From Liolophura sinensis (Eukaryota; Mollusca; Polyplacophora; Chitonida; Chitonidae): a stretch of 64,000 nt of DNA. Of the stretch, positions 55,304-64,000 are shown in pieces. Position 1 is the stretch's first letter; each line of letters opens with the position of its first letter. The notes under the pieces were generated by a model. The model was not told the origin of the DNA. It ran no database searches and worked only from the letters and a program-made list of their open reading frames with translations. Both the position numbers and the translations under genes were made by a program. The stretch is taken from positions 29,299,764 to 29,363,763 of the forward strand of contig NC_088306.1 in the NCBI RefSeq assembly GCF_032854445.1, read 5' to 3'.

Positions 55304-55450
55304 TTGTTTATTTCATTTATTTGAGGTTGGGGAACGCACGACCTCCGAAGATTACTGGCAGATTTCCCCACGTACAACCAGAGACGATCCTCTCATGAGC
55401 TGGACATGAACTCACAACGGCGGTATTGGTGACGAGCTCCTGCTCGCTAA
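55304..55450 (-). repeat. SINE family A fragment, reverse
   Basis: GAACGCACGACCTCCGAAGA, TTCCCCACGTACAACCAGAG and CATGAGCTGGACATGAACTC, with the tail and centre partly deleted. Confidence 0.8.
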
Positions 55451-55794
55451 ACACTCGGAAACGGAGGACCTAAAATTGCTTTTCTATTTTCCTTCTGTTT
55501 TAAAATAAGGTATGCACTTCATCCTGAGCGACTTCATCGAGAAAGCTGCTATTCACTGGAAAGCGTTTTATCGGGCGTTAAGGGACAGTGGTTCTCTGCG
55601 TCGAAACAGACATTCGTTTACAAGCTGGCAACCAAAAAGGAAGTTCCTGGTGAATAATTTCAAGAATATGTTTAACACAAAACCACCAAAAAAATAATAA
55701 AGTATATAAAGTTCAAAAATAGGGCGGAATCATGCAAAGAGAAGCATTCAACAGTTTTCTAGGCGAATGGGTGAAATCAGTATTCAAATCGTGT

Positions 55795-56270
55795 ACCATT
55801 CTAGAATATCAGTTGTCGACTACAAAATATGTATCTCAGTTGCGCTTTGATTGCAACTTTTCAGATATCCAACGTGGCGATTTAATTCAACACGGTGAAT
55901 ATCCAACCTCTAATCGCGGTTGAGCGGAATAATAATAATAATATCTATATTTACCGAAGGAAGCTCGGTCAATTTACAATGAAGCTGTTCTTCCCCAAGG
56001 CTTTTCACTGAGGAAACACGTACTTACAAGAGAATGATACACAGTGTAAAACGTAAGAAACTTGTCGTGAAGGCGTTTGATGGAATAACCTTGACACACT
56101 AGTTTTTGCAGTAATAACTTGTGCAGTAATAAGTTGATTGAAATCGTCACACAACACACAGGAACTAACAAATGCTACTAGGTGAGATATGTACACGCCA
56201 TGTGTAGGACATATGTGTGGTATGTTGTCTCCTAGCAAGAATAATTTACAATGTTCAAATTGAAACTATT
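55795..56270 (-). pseudogene. Penelope-like element 3' fragment, reverse
   Basis: The minus strand reads PTHGVYISHLVAFVSSCVLC and LLLQKLVCQGYSIKRLHDKF, then LTFYTVYHSLVS. This matches the C-terminal end of the element at 14650-16577 (GVFISRLVTFVRSCVNCDDF and LLVQKLVCRGYYTKRL). The 3' tail follows, with GCAATCAAAGCGCAACTGAG and a GTCGACAACTGATATTCTAG end. It is frameshifted and 5' truncated. Confidence 0.8.
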
Positions 56271-56449
56271 CCTCTTCTCGTAAAGTGTGCGAGAGAGGAA
56301 ACCGTTTTGGTCTTTGTACACGCAAAGGGAAGCGCGCGATCAGACGTCGTGCCCGTTTGATGCACACTTACCCTCAGGTTGTGGACAGTCCATCTACTGA
56401 ATTTCAAGGCACGCGCCACAGCCCCAGTAGACTCGCCAACCTGGAGCAT
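56255..56449 (-). pseudogene. Tc1-type transposase N-terminal fragment
   Basis: MLQVGESTGAVARALKFSRW followed by TVHNLRVSVHQTGTTSDR is the first helix-turn-helix of a Tc1/mariner transposase. The usual arginine-rich linker and catalytic DDE domain are missing, and the frame runs into unrelated sequence. It is a short dead fragment lying next to the Penelope fragments. Confidence 0.75.
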
Positions 56450-56744
56450 GCCAGCTGCACATTCACATTCAAGTTTTGTGGTGTGAGAATTATTTATCTC
56501 TCAAGGATTGTTAACGTGTTTTTACTAATCACGAGCAAATTCTGCCCACGTCTTGATACTCTGCCACATGAAAGTGTGGTCACGTAATCTCGCAGGGCCG
56601 CGTTTTCACACAAGAGCGTGCTGGTTGCACTCCAAGTGGTTCGCCACAATTGCAATGTTCGAATGCGACAGGTTAGACCTGGCGATTATGATATTCGCCC
56701 AAATTAACTACCCACTGTCAATATAATTCAGGTCTCAAAAAGAT

Positions 56745-57160
56745 AGGTCGTCGATAATAAAATGCGTATCTCAGTTGCGTTTTGATTGGTACCGCTCATA
56801 TATCCAACACGTCGATCTGATTCAACAAGATGCACATTCTTCTCCGATTCCCGACTTAAGAGGAATTAGACACAATCATAAAGCAGAGTGCTTTGTCCGT
56901 AATTACTTACAAGAGAATTATAATCATTGTAAAACTAAAAATATATATTGAAGGTTTGCTTGCATAACCTTGACGCACCGGTGTCTGCAGTAAACACTTG
57001 TCACCTTAGTTGAAATCGTCACATAACATGGAATCTAACAAATGCTACAAGGCCAGATGGGTACAGCCATATGCAGGGCCCTTCAGTATATTGGTTTTCA
57101 AGAAAGAATAATGTACAATGTTAAAATTGAAATTATCTGTCTTGTCAAGTATGCGAGACA
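56745..57160 (-). pseudogene. Second Penelope-like 3' fragment, reverse
   Basis: Sequence parallel to 55795-56300: GTATCTCAGTTGCGTTTTGA, ATATCCAACACGTCGATCTG, TAACCTTGACGCACC, TTGAAATCGTCACATAAC and AGAATAATGTACAATGTTAA in the same order. Offset from the first copy is about 0.9 kb, so this is a tandem pair. It is more decayed and has no intact reading frame. Confidence 0.7.
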
Positions 57161-57387
57161 GGAAACTATGTTGATCTTAGTACAAATATGGTTGCAGATA
57201 AGGTGTGCCATCTGGAGAGTCTGGGATTTCCTTTAAATCCAAGGGTCAAGGAAACATTCCATGGATGGACAACCCTGTGTGTAGTGGAACTGAAGAAGAC
57301 TCTATTTCGTTTGACTCTATTGGAGCGGTGGCGTGAACTGAGTATAACTACACATGCCAAGGAGTGAAACTGAAGGCAGAAATCATT

Positions 57388-57640
57388 TGATTTATTTATT
57401 TATTTTATTTTATTGATGTTTTACGCCGTACTCAACAATATTTCACTTATACGATGGCGGCCAGCATTATGGTGGGTGGAAACCGGGCAGAACCCGCAGG
57501 TAGCTGACAGACCTTCCCACATACGGCCGAAGAGAAAGCCAGCATGAGCTGGACTTGAACTCACAGCGACCGCATTGGTGAGAGACTCCTGGGTCATTAC
57601 GATGCGCTAGCGCGCTAACCAACTGAGCCACGGAGGCCCC
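57388..57640 (-). repeat. SINE family A, full length, reverse
   Basis: ATTTATTTATTTATTTTATT, GTTTTACGCCGTACTCAACA, TTTCACTTATACGATGGCGG, AAGCCAGCATGAGCTGGACT and the head GCGCGCTAACCAACTGAGCC form a complete copy that matches 54024-54290 closely on the opposite strand. Confidence 0.95.
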
Positions 57641-57735
57641 GCGTGTTTATTAAACACCGATACAATTGGTCTTGGAAATATATGAATTAAATCTTTGTGA
57701 GGAATAGTATTTTAGAGACAGGAGAAATTCGAAGA

Positions 57736-57880
57736 GGAGACGTCACTGGTACAGAATTATTCAAAACGTTCAGTTGTCATCACATTTAATAATCAATTAC
57801 ATGAAAAACAATGCAAATGGACCTGGCCTCGTGGGTGCGCAGTCCGTTAGCGGAATCCCGGTTTTTGTAGGAGTACAATG
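57736..57880 (+). repeat. Interspersed repeat E copy
   Basis: GACGTCACTGGTACAGAATT, GTTGTCATCACATTTAATAA, AAAACAATGCAAATGGACC and GGAATCCCGGTTTTTG. It is the longest clear copy of repeat E. Confidence 0.65.
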
Positions 57881-57884
57881 GGTA

Positions 57885-58085
57885 GAATTCTCTTGTAAGT
57901 AAATATGGGCAGAGCGTCCAGAATCTCTAGCGGCCTGCTTCATGATTGTGTCTATTTCTGCTTAACCCGTGGCTAGGGACCATATGTTCGTCGTGTTGAA
58001 TTAGATCGCCACGTTGGATATATGAATAGCTGCAGTCAAAGCGCAACTGAGATACATATTTTGTTGTCGACAACTGATATTCTAG
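57885..58085 (+). pseudogene. Penelope-like element 3' end, forward
   Basis: LVSKYGQSVQNL (then TAG) matches the last codons of the element at 16577 (LVGRYGQSVQNLWRSAL). The 3' tail follows with TTGAATTAGATCGCCACGTT, GCAGTCAAAGCGCAACTGAG and TTGTCGACAACTGATATTCT. It is inverted relative to the fragments at 55.8 and 56.75 kb. Confidence 0.72.
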
Positions 58086-58284
58086 CTTTATTACACAATG
58101 TGGCATATGAGCACAGCCCACAGTCACCAACACCATTGATATGTGCAATACCTTTTTGGTGCCGTGCACAAGATTGAAGAAAGAAGTAAAGTAAGTACAG
58201 CTTGAGAGGTGATTAATAAAATGTCAAACGAGCACTTTCTAGTCTCAAAAAAATATCGGGTCATTCACAAATCAACCAGTTTCT

Positions 58285-58690
58285 GTGTTTGGCCTACATT
58301 TGGGGCTGTATACAGTTTCTGTGTTTGACCTAGATTTGGGGCTGTGTACAGTTTCTGTGTTTGACCTAGATTTAAGGCTGTGTACAATTTCTGTGTTTGA
58401 CCTAGGTTTGGGGCTGTGTACAGTTTCTGTGTTTGATCTAGGTTTGGGGCTGTGCACAGTTTCCTTCTTAGGGTGATCGGGTATTTCTCTCTGGGTATTT
58501 CTTGTCAATATATATAGGCTTTTTGTGTATAGTAAATAGGTAGTCCTTTCTACTGTCAACTGTGAATTGTTGTAAAATGTTTATTGTTTATATACCAGCT
58601 GGAAAGGTCAGTATATAGTCTGTGATCTTCAACAGGAGTTTGGCCTCTCGGGAAAGTCCATTGTAATAGTAGGAATCTTCTTGCATTTTG
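58285..58690 (-). repeat. Minisatellite-bearing module M6, copy 3, reverse
   Basis: Reversed array units (GTTTCTGTGTTTGACCTAGA, TTTGGGGCTGTGTACA) at 58285-58460 are followed by the reversed leader: TTTCTTGTCAATATATATAG, TACTGTCAACTGTGAATTGT and GATCTTCAACAGGAGTTTGG. It has the same layout as 33310-33845. Confidence 0.85.
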
Positions 58691-58699
58691 ATCTTGTGT

Positions 58700-59500
58700 G
58701 AGGCTCATCACTCTCTAGGTAGTTCCACAATGCTCCCGTCTGTCTTTTTTGTTATTAATTGTCGATAATAAATAACAAAACTGTTGTGCACTGCTAATTG
58801 ATTCATTTAAAAATTGACTGTGAAGTTGACTTGAGAGTTTTTCAGTACGGTGATTCAACTATTAACTTTAAAAAGCAGCAAAATGTTTTTTACACCGCAG
58901 AGAAAACCCTTGCACCGTAGCGAAAACCTGTCTGTCGCTTAGAAAGGGTTTCCACTGCGAAGACAAAGACCTAACTGTGGAGAAAAGTTTTACACTGTGG
59001 ATGAATGTTTTCCGTGGTTGTACGAAGTTTATGACAGTATTTATCCCTTTCTTTATCTTTTGTTAGTGCCTTTTCGTATACGCTTTCTTTGTAAAATTTT
59101 AACCTTGATTTTTACGTTATAGTACTGAAAAATTTTCATTAAAAACAAAGAATTAAAAAGTATATACAACGAACTACCACAGGCACAGAAACAAAACAGG
59201 GAAAATAGAAAAATACAATTATACAGTTTGAAACACTTTTTCCATTCTCCACAGGTTTTCTCCGCCGTGTAAACGTTTTCTCTGCAAAAGTTTTGCAATA
59301 CGTTTTTGCTTTTATGTTAACTTGGTTTTGCATATATTCTAAATTCTTTGTTATTACTAAAAAGTTTTTACTGTGTGAAGTCCTTTGATTCATTGTAAAA
59401 ACCAGTGGAAGAAAAAGTTCAAAGGTCACCAACAGGTCACCATACTCGAGACTTGGTCCTGAGCTCTCTTTACACCCCTATCCCTATTTAAGTCCCTATT
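58700..59500. other. Non-coding stretch with loose short repeats
   Basis: Loose repeats of GAGAAAA and TTTTACAC (58.87-59.29 kb) occur on both strands, with no regular period. No gene was recognised. Confidence 0.45.
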
Positions 59501-59639
59501 AAGCTTCATGACAACGCAGAATATTGAAAAACTATAGACCAGTGACTTCCAACAAATTACAAATATTTAATATGACGGTATTATTTTTTACGTAATATTT
59601 TTACTTCAGCCATGATGGCAGGGGCGTCAAAGTTAATAC

Positions 59640-59770
59640 TTATCAGTCATATACATGTACAGTTAAAGTAAAACCATAACTGGATGGGCGAATTTCACAG
59701 GTCACATGTGACCAGTCGCCAAATGTCGCAATACCATGGCTGCTTTATGTTTGCTCTCCATGCTTTAGTT
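59640..59770 (-). repeat. Interspersed repeat D copy, reverse
   Basis: GGGCGAATTTCACAGGTCAC, ATGTGACCAGTCGCCAAATG and TTGCTCTCCATGCTTTAG. An E-like GACCAGTGACTTCCAACAAA lies at 59538. Confidence 0.65.
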
Positions 59771-60261
59771 TATTGGATCGTTATGTTTAAAACCCGAATA
59801 GGTTGTAAGAGTCGCTAGAAAAAAAATAAAAAAACTTGTGAAAGCTTTAAATTGAAACAAAGAACAATACTCCATTAAAGAGGCGATGGGCAACTTATTT
59901 AAACTCTCAACTTTATTTTTCTTAAAACAATAAATAAAAGAAAATACATGTATTAGCAACTACTGTGAAAAAAAAATGATTGTAATTTCCTGAAGAAATT
60001 GTAAGCTTGTTTTTGTAAATTGTACTTGTTTTTGTAAGCTGATACGTTATGGTGTTTATTCTCATCACGTAATGTGGTAAAATAAATTTATAAAGATCCC
60101 AAGAACCCTGATTTCGTCAAGTGCAACTTTCACACAGCTGAAGACAGAGCAGGCAACAGGAACAATTCAGGAGGGTTAATATGGGCTTTAAGCTGGGAAC
60201 CTGGCCACCCGATCTCAGCTACTAACTGGTGAAACCTGGTTTCTTGATACTATACATTATC

Positions 60262-60450
60262 GTTTTATTTATTTATTCCATTGGTGTTTTTCGCCGTACT
60301 CATGAGTATTTTACTTATACTATGGTAGTCGGCATTGGCGGGAGGAAAGCGTGTAAAGCCCGGGGTAACCTATGAGAATCTGTTAGGGAGGCTGGCAGAC
60401 GTGAGTCATTGTACTGCACTATCATGCTAACCATCAGGCCATGGTGGCCT
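60262..60450 (-). repeat. SINE family A copy, reverse, diverged
   Basis: TTTATTTATTTATTCCATTG, GTTTTTCGCCGTACTCATGA, AGCCCGGGGTAACC and the head CATGCTAACCATCAGGCCAT. Its centre is shortened. Confidence 0.82.
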
Positions 60451-60834
60451 CTTTGTTAATATACCTCAATAACGTTGTATTATACCTGTTCAGGTAAATG
60501 CTGATGAGTAGCAAACATTTATGGCCATCCCGAGAAGAAGCAACTCATGGTATAAATCGAACGCTAGTAATCTTCTCCCAAATTTACGTTATAGAAAGGC
60601 TGTTTAAAAAGAGAAAACTATGGCAGAATCCGACCAAAGGTGTCGGCCAACGGTGTGTGAAAGCTGTCAAAATGCTATTCACATGTATATGCTGTATAGT
60701 TAATTTAATGGTTACAGTTTTTGTTGTTGTGGAATCATGGATATGCGCATAGCTGTTTACAAAATATTGTCTCCCACTGATCTATACAAAGAACAGACTA
60801 CAGCATATAGAGAAAAACTATAGAATCGAGTGTG

Positions 60835-61107
60835 TGAGCAATATTTCAGTCATATGACGCCGAAAGAATCCATAGAGTGCATGTATTGGGCCTCCTTGTT
60901 AAAGAACGGATTTCCAACGCTCTTATATTGTGCTGTTTCACTGAGACGCCTTGCCAAAGACAAGTAGGCAGCCCCTCTTCTTTGCTCAAAGCCAAGCGAG
61001 GAAGTTACAACTTCCTGTTTTTAGGTGTGACTCGACCCAAAACTCACCCTAGATCTACCGCTCCCGAAGCGGACGCTCTAGCAACTGTGCTATCGGGGCC
61101 GGTCTAG
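60835..61107 (-). repeat. SINE family C, near full length, reverse
   Basis: AATATTTCAGTCATATGACG, GAATCCATAGAGTGCATGTA, CACTGAGACGCCTTGCCAAA, GAGGAAGTTACAACTTCCTG and a tRNA-like head. On the minus strand the head has a box-A-like TAGCACAGTTGCTAGAGCG and a box-B-like GGGTCGAGTCA. Confidence 0.82.
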
Positions 61108-61400
61108 AACATCAACGATAATGTGATACCTAGCAAATTGTCGGAAGTAACCGGTGAAATACGACCAATTAATTCCCTTCAGTTACGGTTTCATTCGAAT
61201 GATGTAAACCACAGACCTTTGGCCAGCCAACTGACAAACTTTCCGTATAATTAAAAAAGCACAGCATCAAGAGAAAAAACAAAGAAAGCGACAACACTGG
61301 AGATGGTCACGTGTAACCAATGAAACCCGACCTCTGGTCAACTTACCTTAGTCAGGTTCTATTCAGACTGTTCATATAAATGCATAAATCGTAGCAACTT
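61105..61400 (+). repeat. Two interspersed repeat D copies
   Basis: The first (61105-61200) has GAAGTAACCGGTGAAATACG. The second (61255-61400) has GGTCACGTGTAACCAATGAA, CCTCTGGTCAACTTACCTTA and TTCATATAAATGCATAAATC. Confidence 0.68.
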
Positions 61401-61459
61401 ACTCATTGCACAACGTTAATCAGAACTGACTTACAGATATGCAATCAGTGTCGATGGAA

Positions 61460-61690
61460 AGCAGGTGGTCTGCTTAAACTTAACAGTTAGAATGAATCCC
61501 TAACTGGAGGAAACTGACAACAGCTTACGGGTGACCATTTGCCAAGTTTCATGCCGTAGTTGCTGCTCTGACCCATTCGATGTTTGTGTATTATAGTGCT
61601 GTGTTGTGTATTTTGCCGTAGTACAGTGCAATATGCTTGTGTTTTATAGTGTGGTCTTGTGTATTATACTGTAGTTTTGTGTATTATTTT
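61460..61690 (-). repeat. Repeat D block, inverted match of 30950-31215
   Basis: TCTGCTTAAACTTAACAGTT, AACTGGAGGAAACTGACAA, GTGACCATTTGCCAAGTTTC and a TGTGTATTATAGTG-rich end match 30950-31215 reversed over about 230 bp with few differences. Confidence 0.75.
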
Positions 61691-62099
61691 GTACTTTTTT
61701 ATACATATTGTCACCAACACCCCACAAGCAGTGAGACCGCGAAAATCTCTGTCTCTGTCCATGGCCGATTTTGAAGGCTCACCTAGCGACTGAAGACAAA
61801 CTCCTCTAATTCCCTCTACGCTCTATTTTAAAGGATATGTATTATTTCTTTGAATTTATCGCATCATCTTTTAAATATCTTAACCCATGGCACCAAGCAG
61901 TGTAAACTACCTATTTATATACATACACTGCTGTTTTCTCTTCGTAATCTCACCGGTAGCTCCTTTGTACAATTACATCGTATCATCAACCAAACCAGTA
62001 TCTAGTCCTTCCGAACGGCTGATGTCTCTGCTTTGTAGTTCTCAGAAATCAAATAATCAATAATCAAATATACGTAATTTTGTCAGTTTAATCCTTGAA

Positions 62100-63214
62100 G
62101 TTTCGTCTTCAAAAAGGCCTGCAGTTCATATGAGGAGAGAAAAAACTTCGTTTGTTGCAGAGGGACACAGTGAAGTAGAAATGAAACATGTGATATTATC
62201 CTATAGGGCAAGTGATCAAAGCATCTTGATTATCAAGGAAATAGATGCTAGATTTAGATGTTCACGTGTTAATATGTGTCAAATAAGAGGATCAAAATAT
62301 ACGAGTGTGGGGGATGAACGCGCGAAGTCCAAGGAGATTAGTTTGCGATATATGTCATTTGACATCCAAATTAGTGTCAGCTACCAATATCGTGGGTCTC
62401 CTAGGCAACCGTTTAGGCCTGGAGAAATGTCAAAGAAAAGGATGTAAAGTTTCAGTGACATCTATTACATGTACACATGACAGGTATACGCGTGTCTTCA
62501 ACTTCTACCTGTAAGCAGTGGATCGATTCGTTGCAAGTTTTGAAGAAGACTTGCCTGTCTTTGGCAGAAATACTCTTGATGTTCGGGAAATGAAGAGTGT
62601 GGTTTATCTGGCAGCTGAAAACTGTGGACCTGGGATGGACAAGGTATATATTGAATTCACCGTTGTTTCTGGAACAACACTAAGGCTTTGAGGGGGTTTT
62701 CTACAGAGAATCGGAGATGCCTGGAAAGTCTTCACACAACAACATGAAGAAATTAAGAAGCAATTATTTCATGCGTCTGGATTTACTATCACAGTAATGA
62801 GCGTGTGCATCTATTGGCATGTTCTGCTGAGCTGTGTACCGTGACAAATCCTTTCACTCCACGTTTTGTAGTTTGTGCGGAATGGACAATCATCATACTG
62901 TCGTTGTCATCGTTGGTATAAAGCCGTTTCTGTCCTGGCTCGTCGACATTGTGGGGAGCCCAAAATGAACAAATTCCTGAAGATGGTTTAACCATGTCTG
63001 AAATCACGATGAACTAATTGGATTACAACAAAGACGACACTTGCAGGGAGTGTTGAGAGGCGTTGGTGAGAAATAGCCCAGTGTGAAGTAAGCACACGTT
63101 TGGTTTTTCTATGTTTAAAGTTTGACCACTGGGTATTGGGCTTAAACGTCTAACATTTCCTAGGCCTTTTCTTGAGTTACCAAAAGGTGCCACTTGAAAT
63201 ATATTCTTTAAAAA
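62100..63214 (+). other. GPCR upstream block shared with 40.5-41.8 kb
   Basis: This block matches the minus-strand flank of the receptor at 39470-40519. It has an open frame (62130-62447) and an overlapping one with ICHLTSKLVSATNIVGLLG, EDLPVFGRNTLDVREMKS and NCGPGMDKVYIEFTVVSG, broken by stops. It may be remnants of an unknown gene carried with the duplication, or a 5' exon region. There is no start or splice evidence strong enough to call a gene. Confidence 0.5.
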
Positions 63215-63233
63215 ATGGACCCCCCCCTTCACC

Positions 63234-64000
63234 ATGCCCTATTACCAAGACAACATAACACACGCTGTTGAATATACCACAGTCGAAATGGCTATACGGT
63301 CCACTGTGGTGCTTATTGTATCTATGACGATCATTTTAAGCAATTTACTTAATTTTGTTATTCTGAAGACGACTAAAAATATTTCTCCTGTAACCAATGT
63401 TTTTCTGACGAACTTGACAGCAGCAGACTTTTTCTCGGGGCTGATCGCTTGCCTGCCGACCATAGGTCCGGTCAGTACCAGTTTTTGGACATACAGCGCC
63501 ATCTGGTGTCAGATGACCGGTGTTGTCTACGGGACATGTAGTGCGGTGTCCATTTGGAGCGTTGGTGTGATTGGAATCGAGCGTTACATCGCCACGCGTT
63601 ATCCATTGTTGTACAGGCGTAAACTGACGCTCCGAAAATCCGTGTTGATTGTGTGCTCGCTGTGGACTTTGGGTATAACACTGCTCCTCACGCCAACCAT
63701 AACAGAGGCCGAATCTTTGTACTTCTTGTTTCGGCCGGAAATTGGCATGTGTATTATGCATTGTAAAACCAAATGGTTATGCATCTTAACGGGGTGCTTG
63801 GTTACTGTGCTGAGCGGAGTGGTTGTCATTTTCACCACAACATCTATTACGAGAGTCCTTAGGCAAGGGACATCAGCAAACACTGGCACCGGTATGCCGG
63901 ATACGAAGGAAACAGGCTTAAGACAACGGACCTCGAGCAATCGTGACAAGAGAGCCGTCCGACTTCTGATTGTAACCACAGGCTGTTATTTCATGACATG
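63234..64000 (+). CDS. Rhodopsin-type GPCR, runs off right edge
   Basis: An open frame from ATG at 63234 continues to the window end (255 codons seen, no stop). It begins MPYYQDNITHAVEYTTVE. TM1 has SNLLNFVILK, TM2 has LTAADFFSGLIACL, and TM3 has SAIWCQM and ends ERYIATRYPLLY. TM4, TM5 (LTGCLVTVLSGVVVIFTT) and the start of TM6 (RLLIVTTGCYFMT) follow. It is closest to the receptor at 39470. In that gene the start aligns with an ATG at 63215 here, which is out of frame because of one extra C in the run 63220-63227. The ATG used here would drop six N-terminal residues. TM7 and the tail lie beyond the window. Confidence 0.88.
   Translation, partial: MPYYQDNITHAVEYTTVEMAIRSTVVLIVSMTIILSNLLNFVILKTTKNISPVTNVFLTNLTAADFFSGLIACLPTIGPVSTSFWTYSAIWCQMTGVVYGTCSAVSIWSVGVIGIERYIATRYPLLYRRKLTLRKSVLIVCSLWTLGITLLLTPTITEAESLYFLFRPEIGMCIMHCKTKWLCILTGCLVTVLSGVVVIFTTTSITRVLRQGTSANTGTGMPDTKETGLRQRTSSNRDKRAVRLLIVTTGCYFMT

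Noticed and set aside
63242-63979. Minus-strand frames at the right end
   Set aside because: They are antisense shadows of the receptor on the plus strand, which carries the seven-helix motifs.

Overview
This window is animal nuclear DNA, most likely from a mollusc or another lophotrochozoan. The basis is GT-AG introns, no bacterial-style operons, dense short interspersed elements (SINEs) with tRNA-like heads and AAATA tails of a kind I associate with molluscs and brachiopods, and many minisatellites. No species can be named from the sequence alone. Most of the 64 kb is repeats and decayed transposons. Only a small part is credible host coding sequence. Layout: 1-5.3 kb carries internal-to-late exons of a gene resembling NHLRC2 on the + strand. 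Its upstream exons lie outside the window, and one of its introns holds two tandem arrays that both have a 75-bp period. 5.5-8.6 kb is repeat remnants. 8.6-12.3 kb is a broken hAT-type (ZMYM1-like) transposase. Its 3' part has turned into a minisatellite of about 37 copies of a 58-bp unit. 14.6-17.0 kb is a broken Penelope-like reverse-transcriptase element. 17.3-50.2 kb holds a family of intronless rhodopsin-type GPCRs: three intact genes, all on the minus strand (23.95, 39.47 and 49.12 kb), one pseudogene (17.3 kb) and one 3' fragment (33.05 kb). Between them lie minisatellites, SINEs, a CR1/Jockey-type LINE (34.7-37.7 kb) and several unnamed interspersed repeats. 50-63 kb is mainly repeats: Penelope and Tc1 fragments near 55.8-58.1 kb and a minus-strand copy of a minisatellite-bearing module at 58.3-58.7 kb. 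At 63.2 kb a sixth GPCR locus, on the + strand, runs off the right edge. Function: the GPCR copies share N-glycosylation sites, the TM3 cysteine, E-R-Y/H in place of DRY, T-W-G-P in TM6, and N-V-I-I-Y where NPxxY is usual. They look like a local lineage-specific expansion, with a sensory or small-ligand role possible but unproven. The closest pair, 39.5 kb and 63.2 kb, is in inverted orientation and shares at least 1.2 kb of upstream DNA. Three themes repay a second look. Minisatellites have been seeded from coding sequence (the hAT transposase tail and a GPCR stop-codon region). Three SINE families share one 3' tail module. At least one abundant dispersed repeat and one minisatellite-bearing module match nothing I can name. 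Comparisons to families rest on recognition by eye, with no database search.
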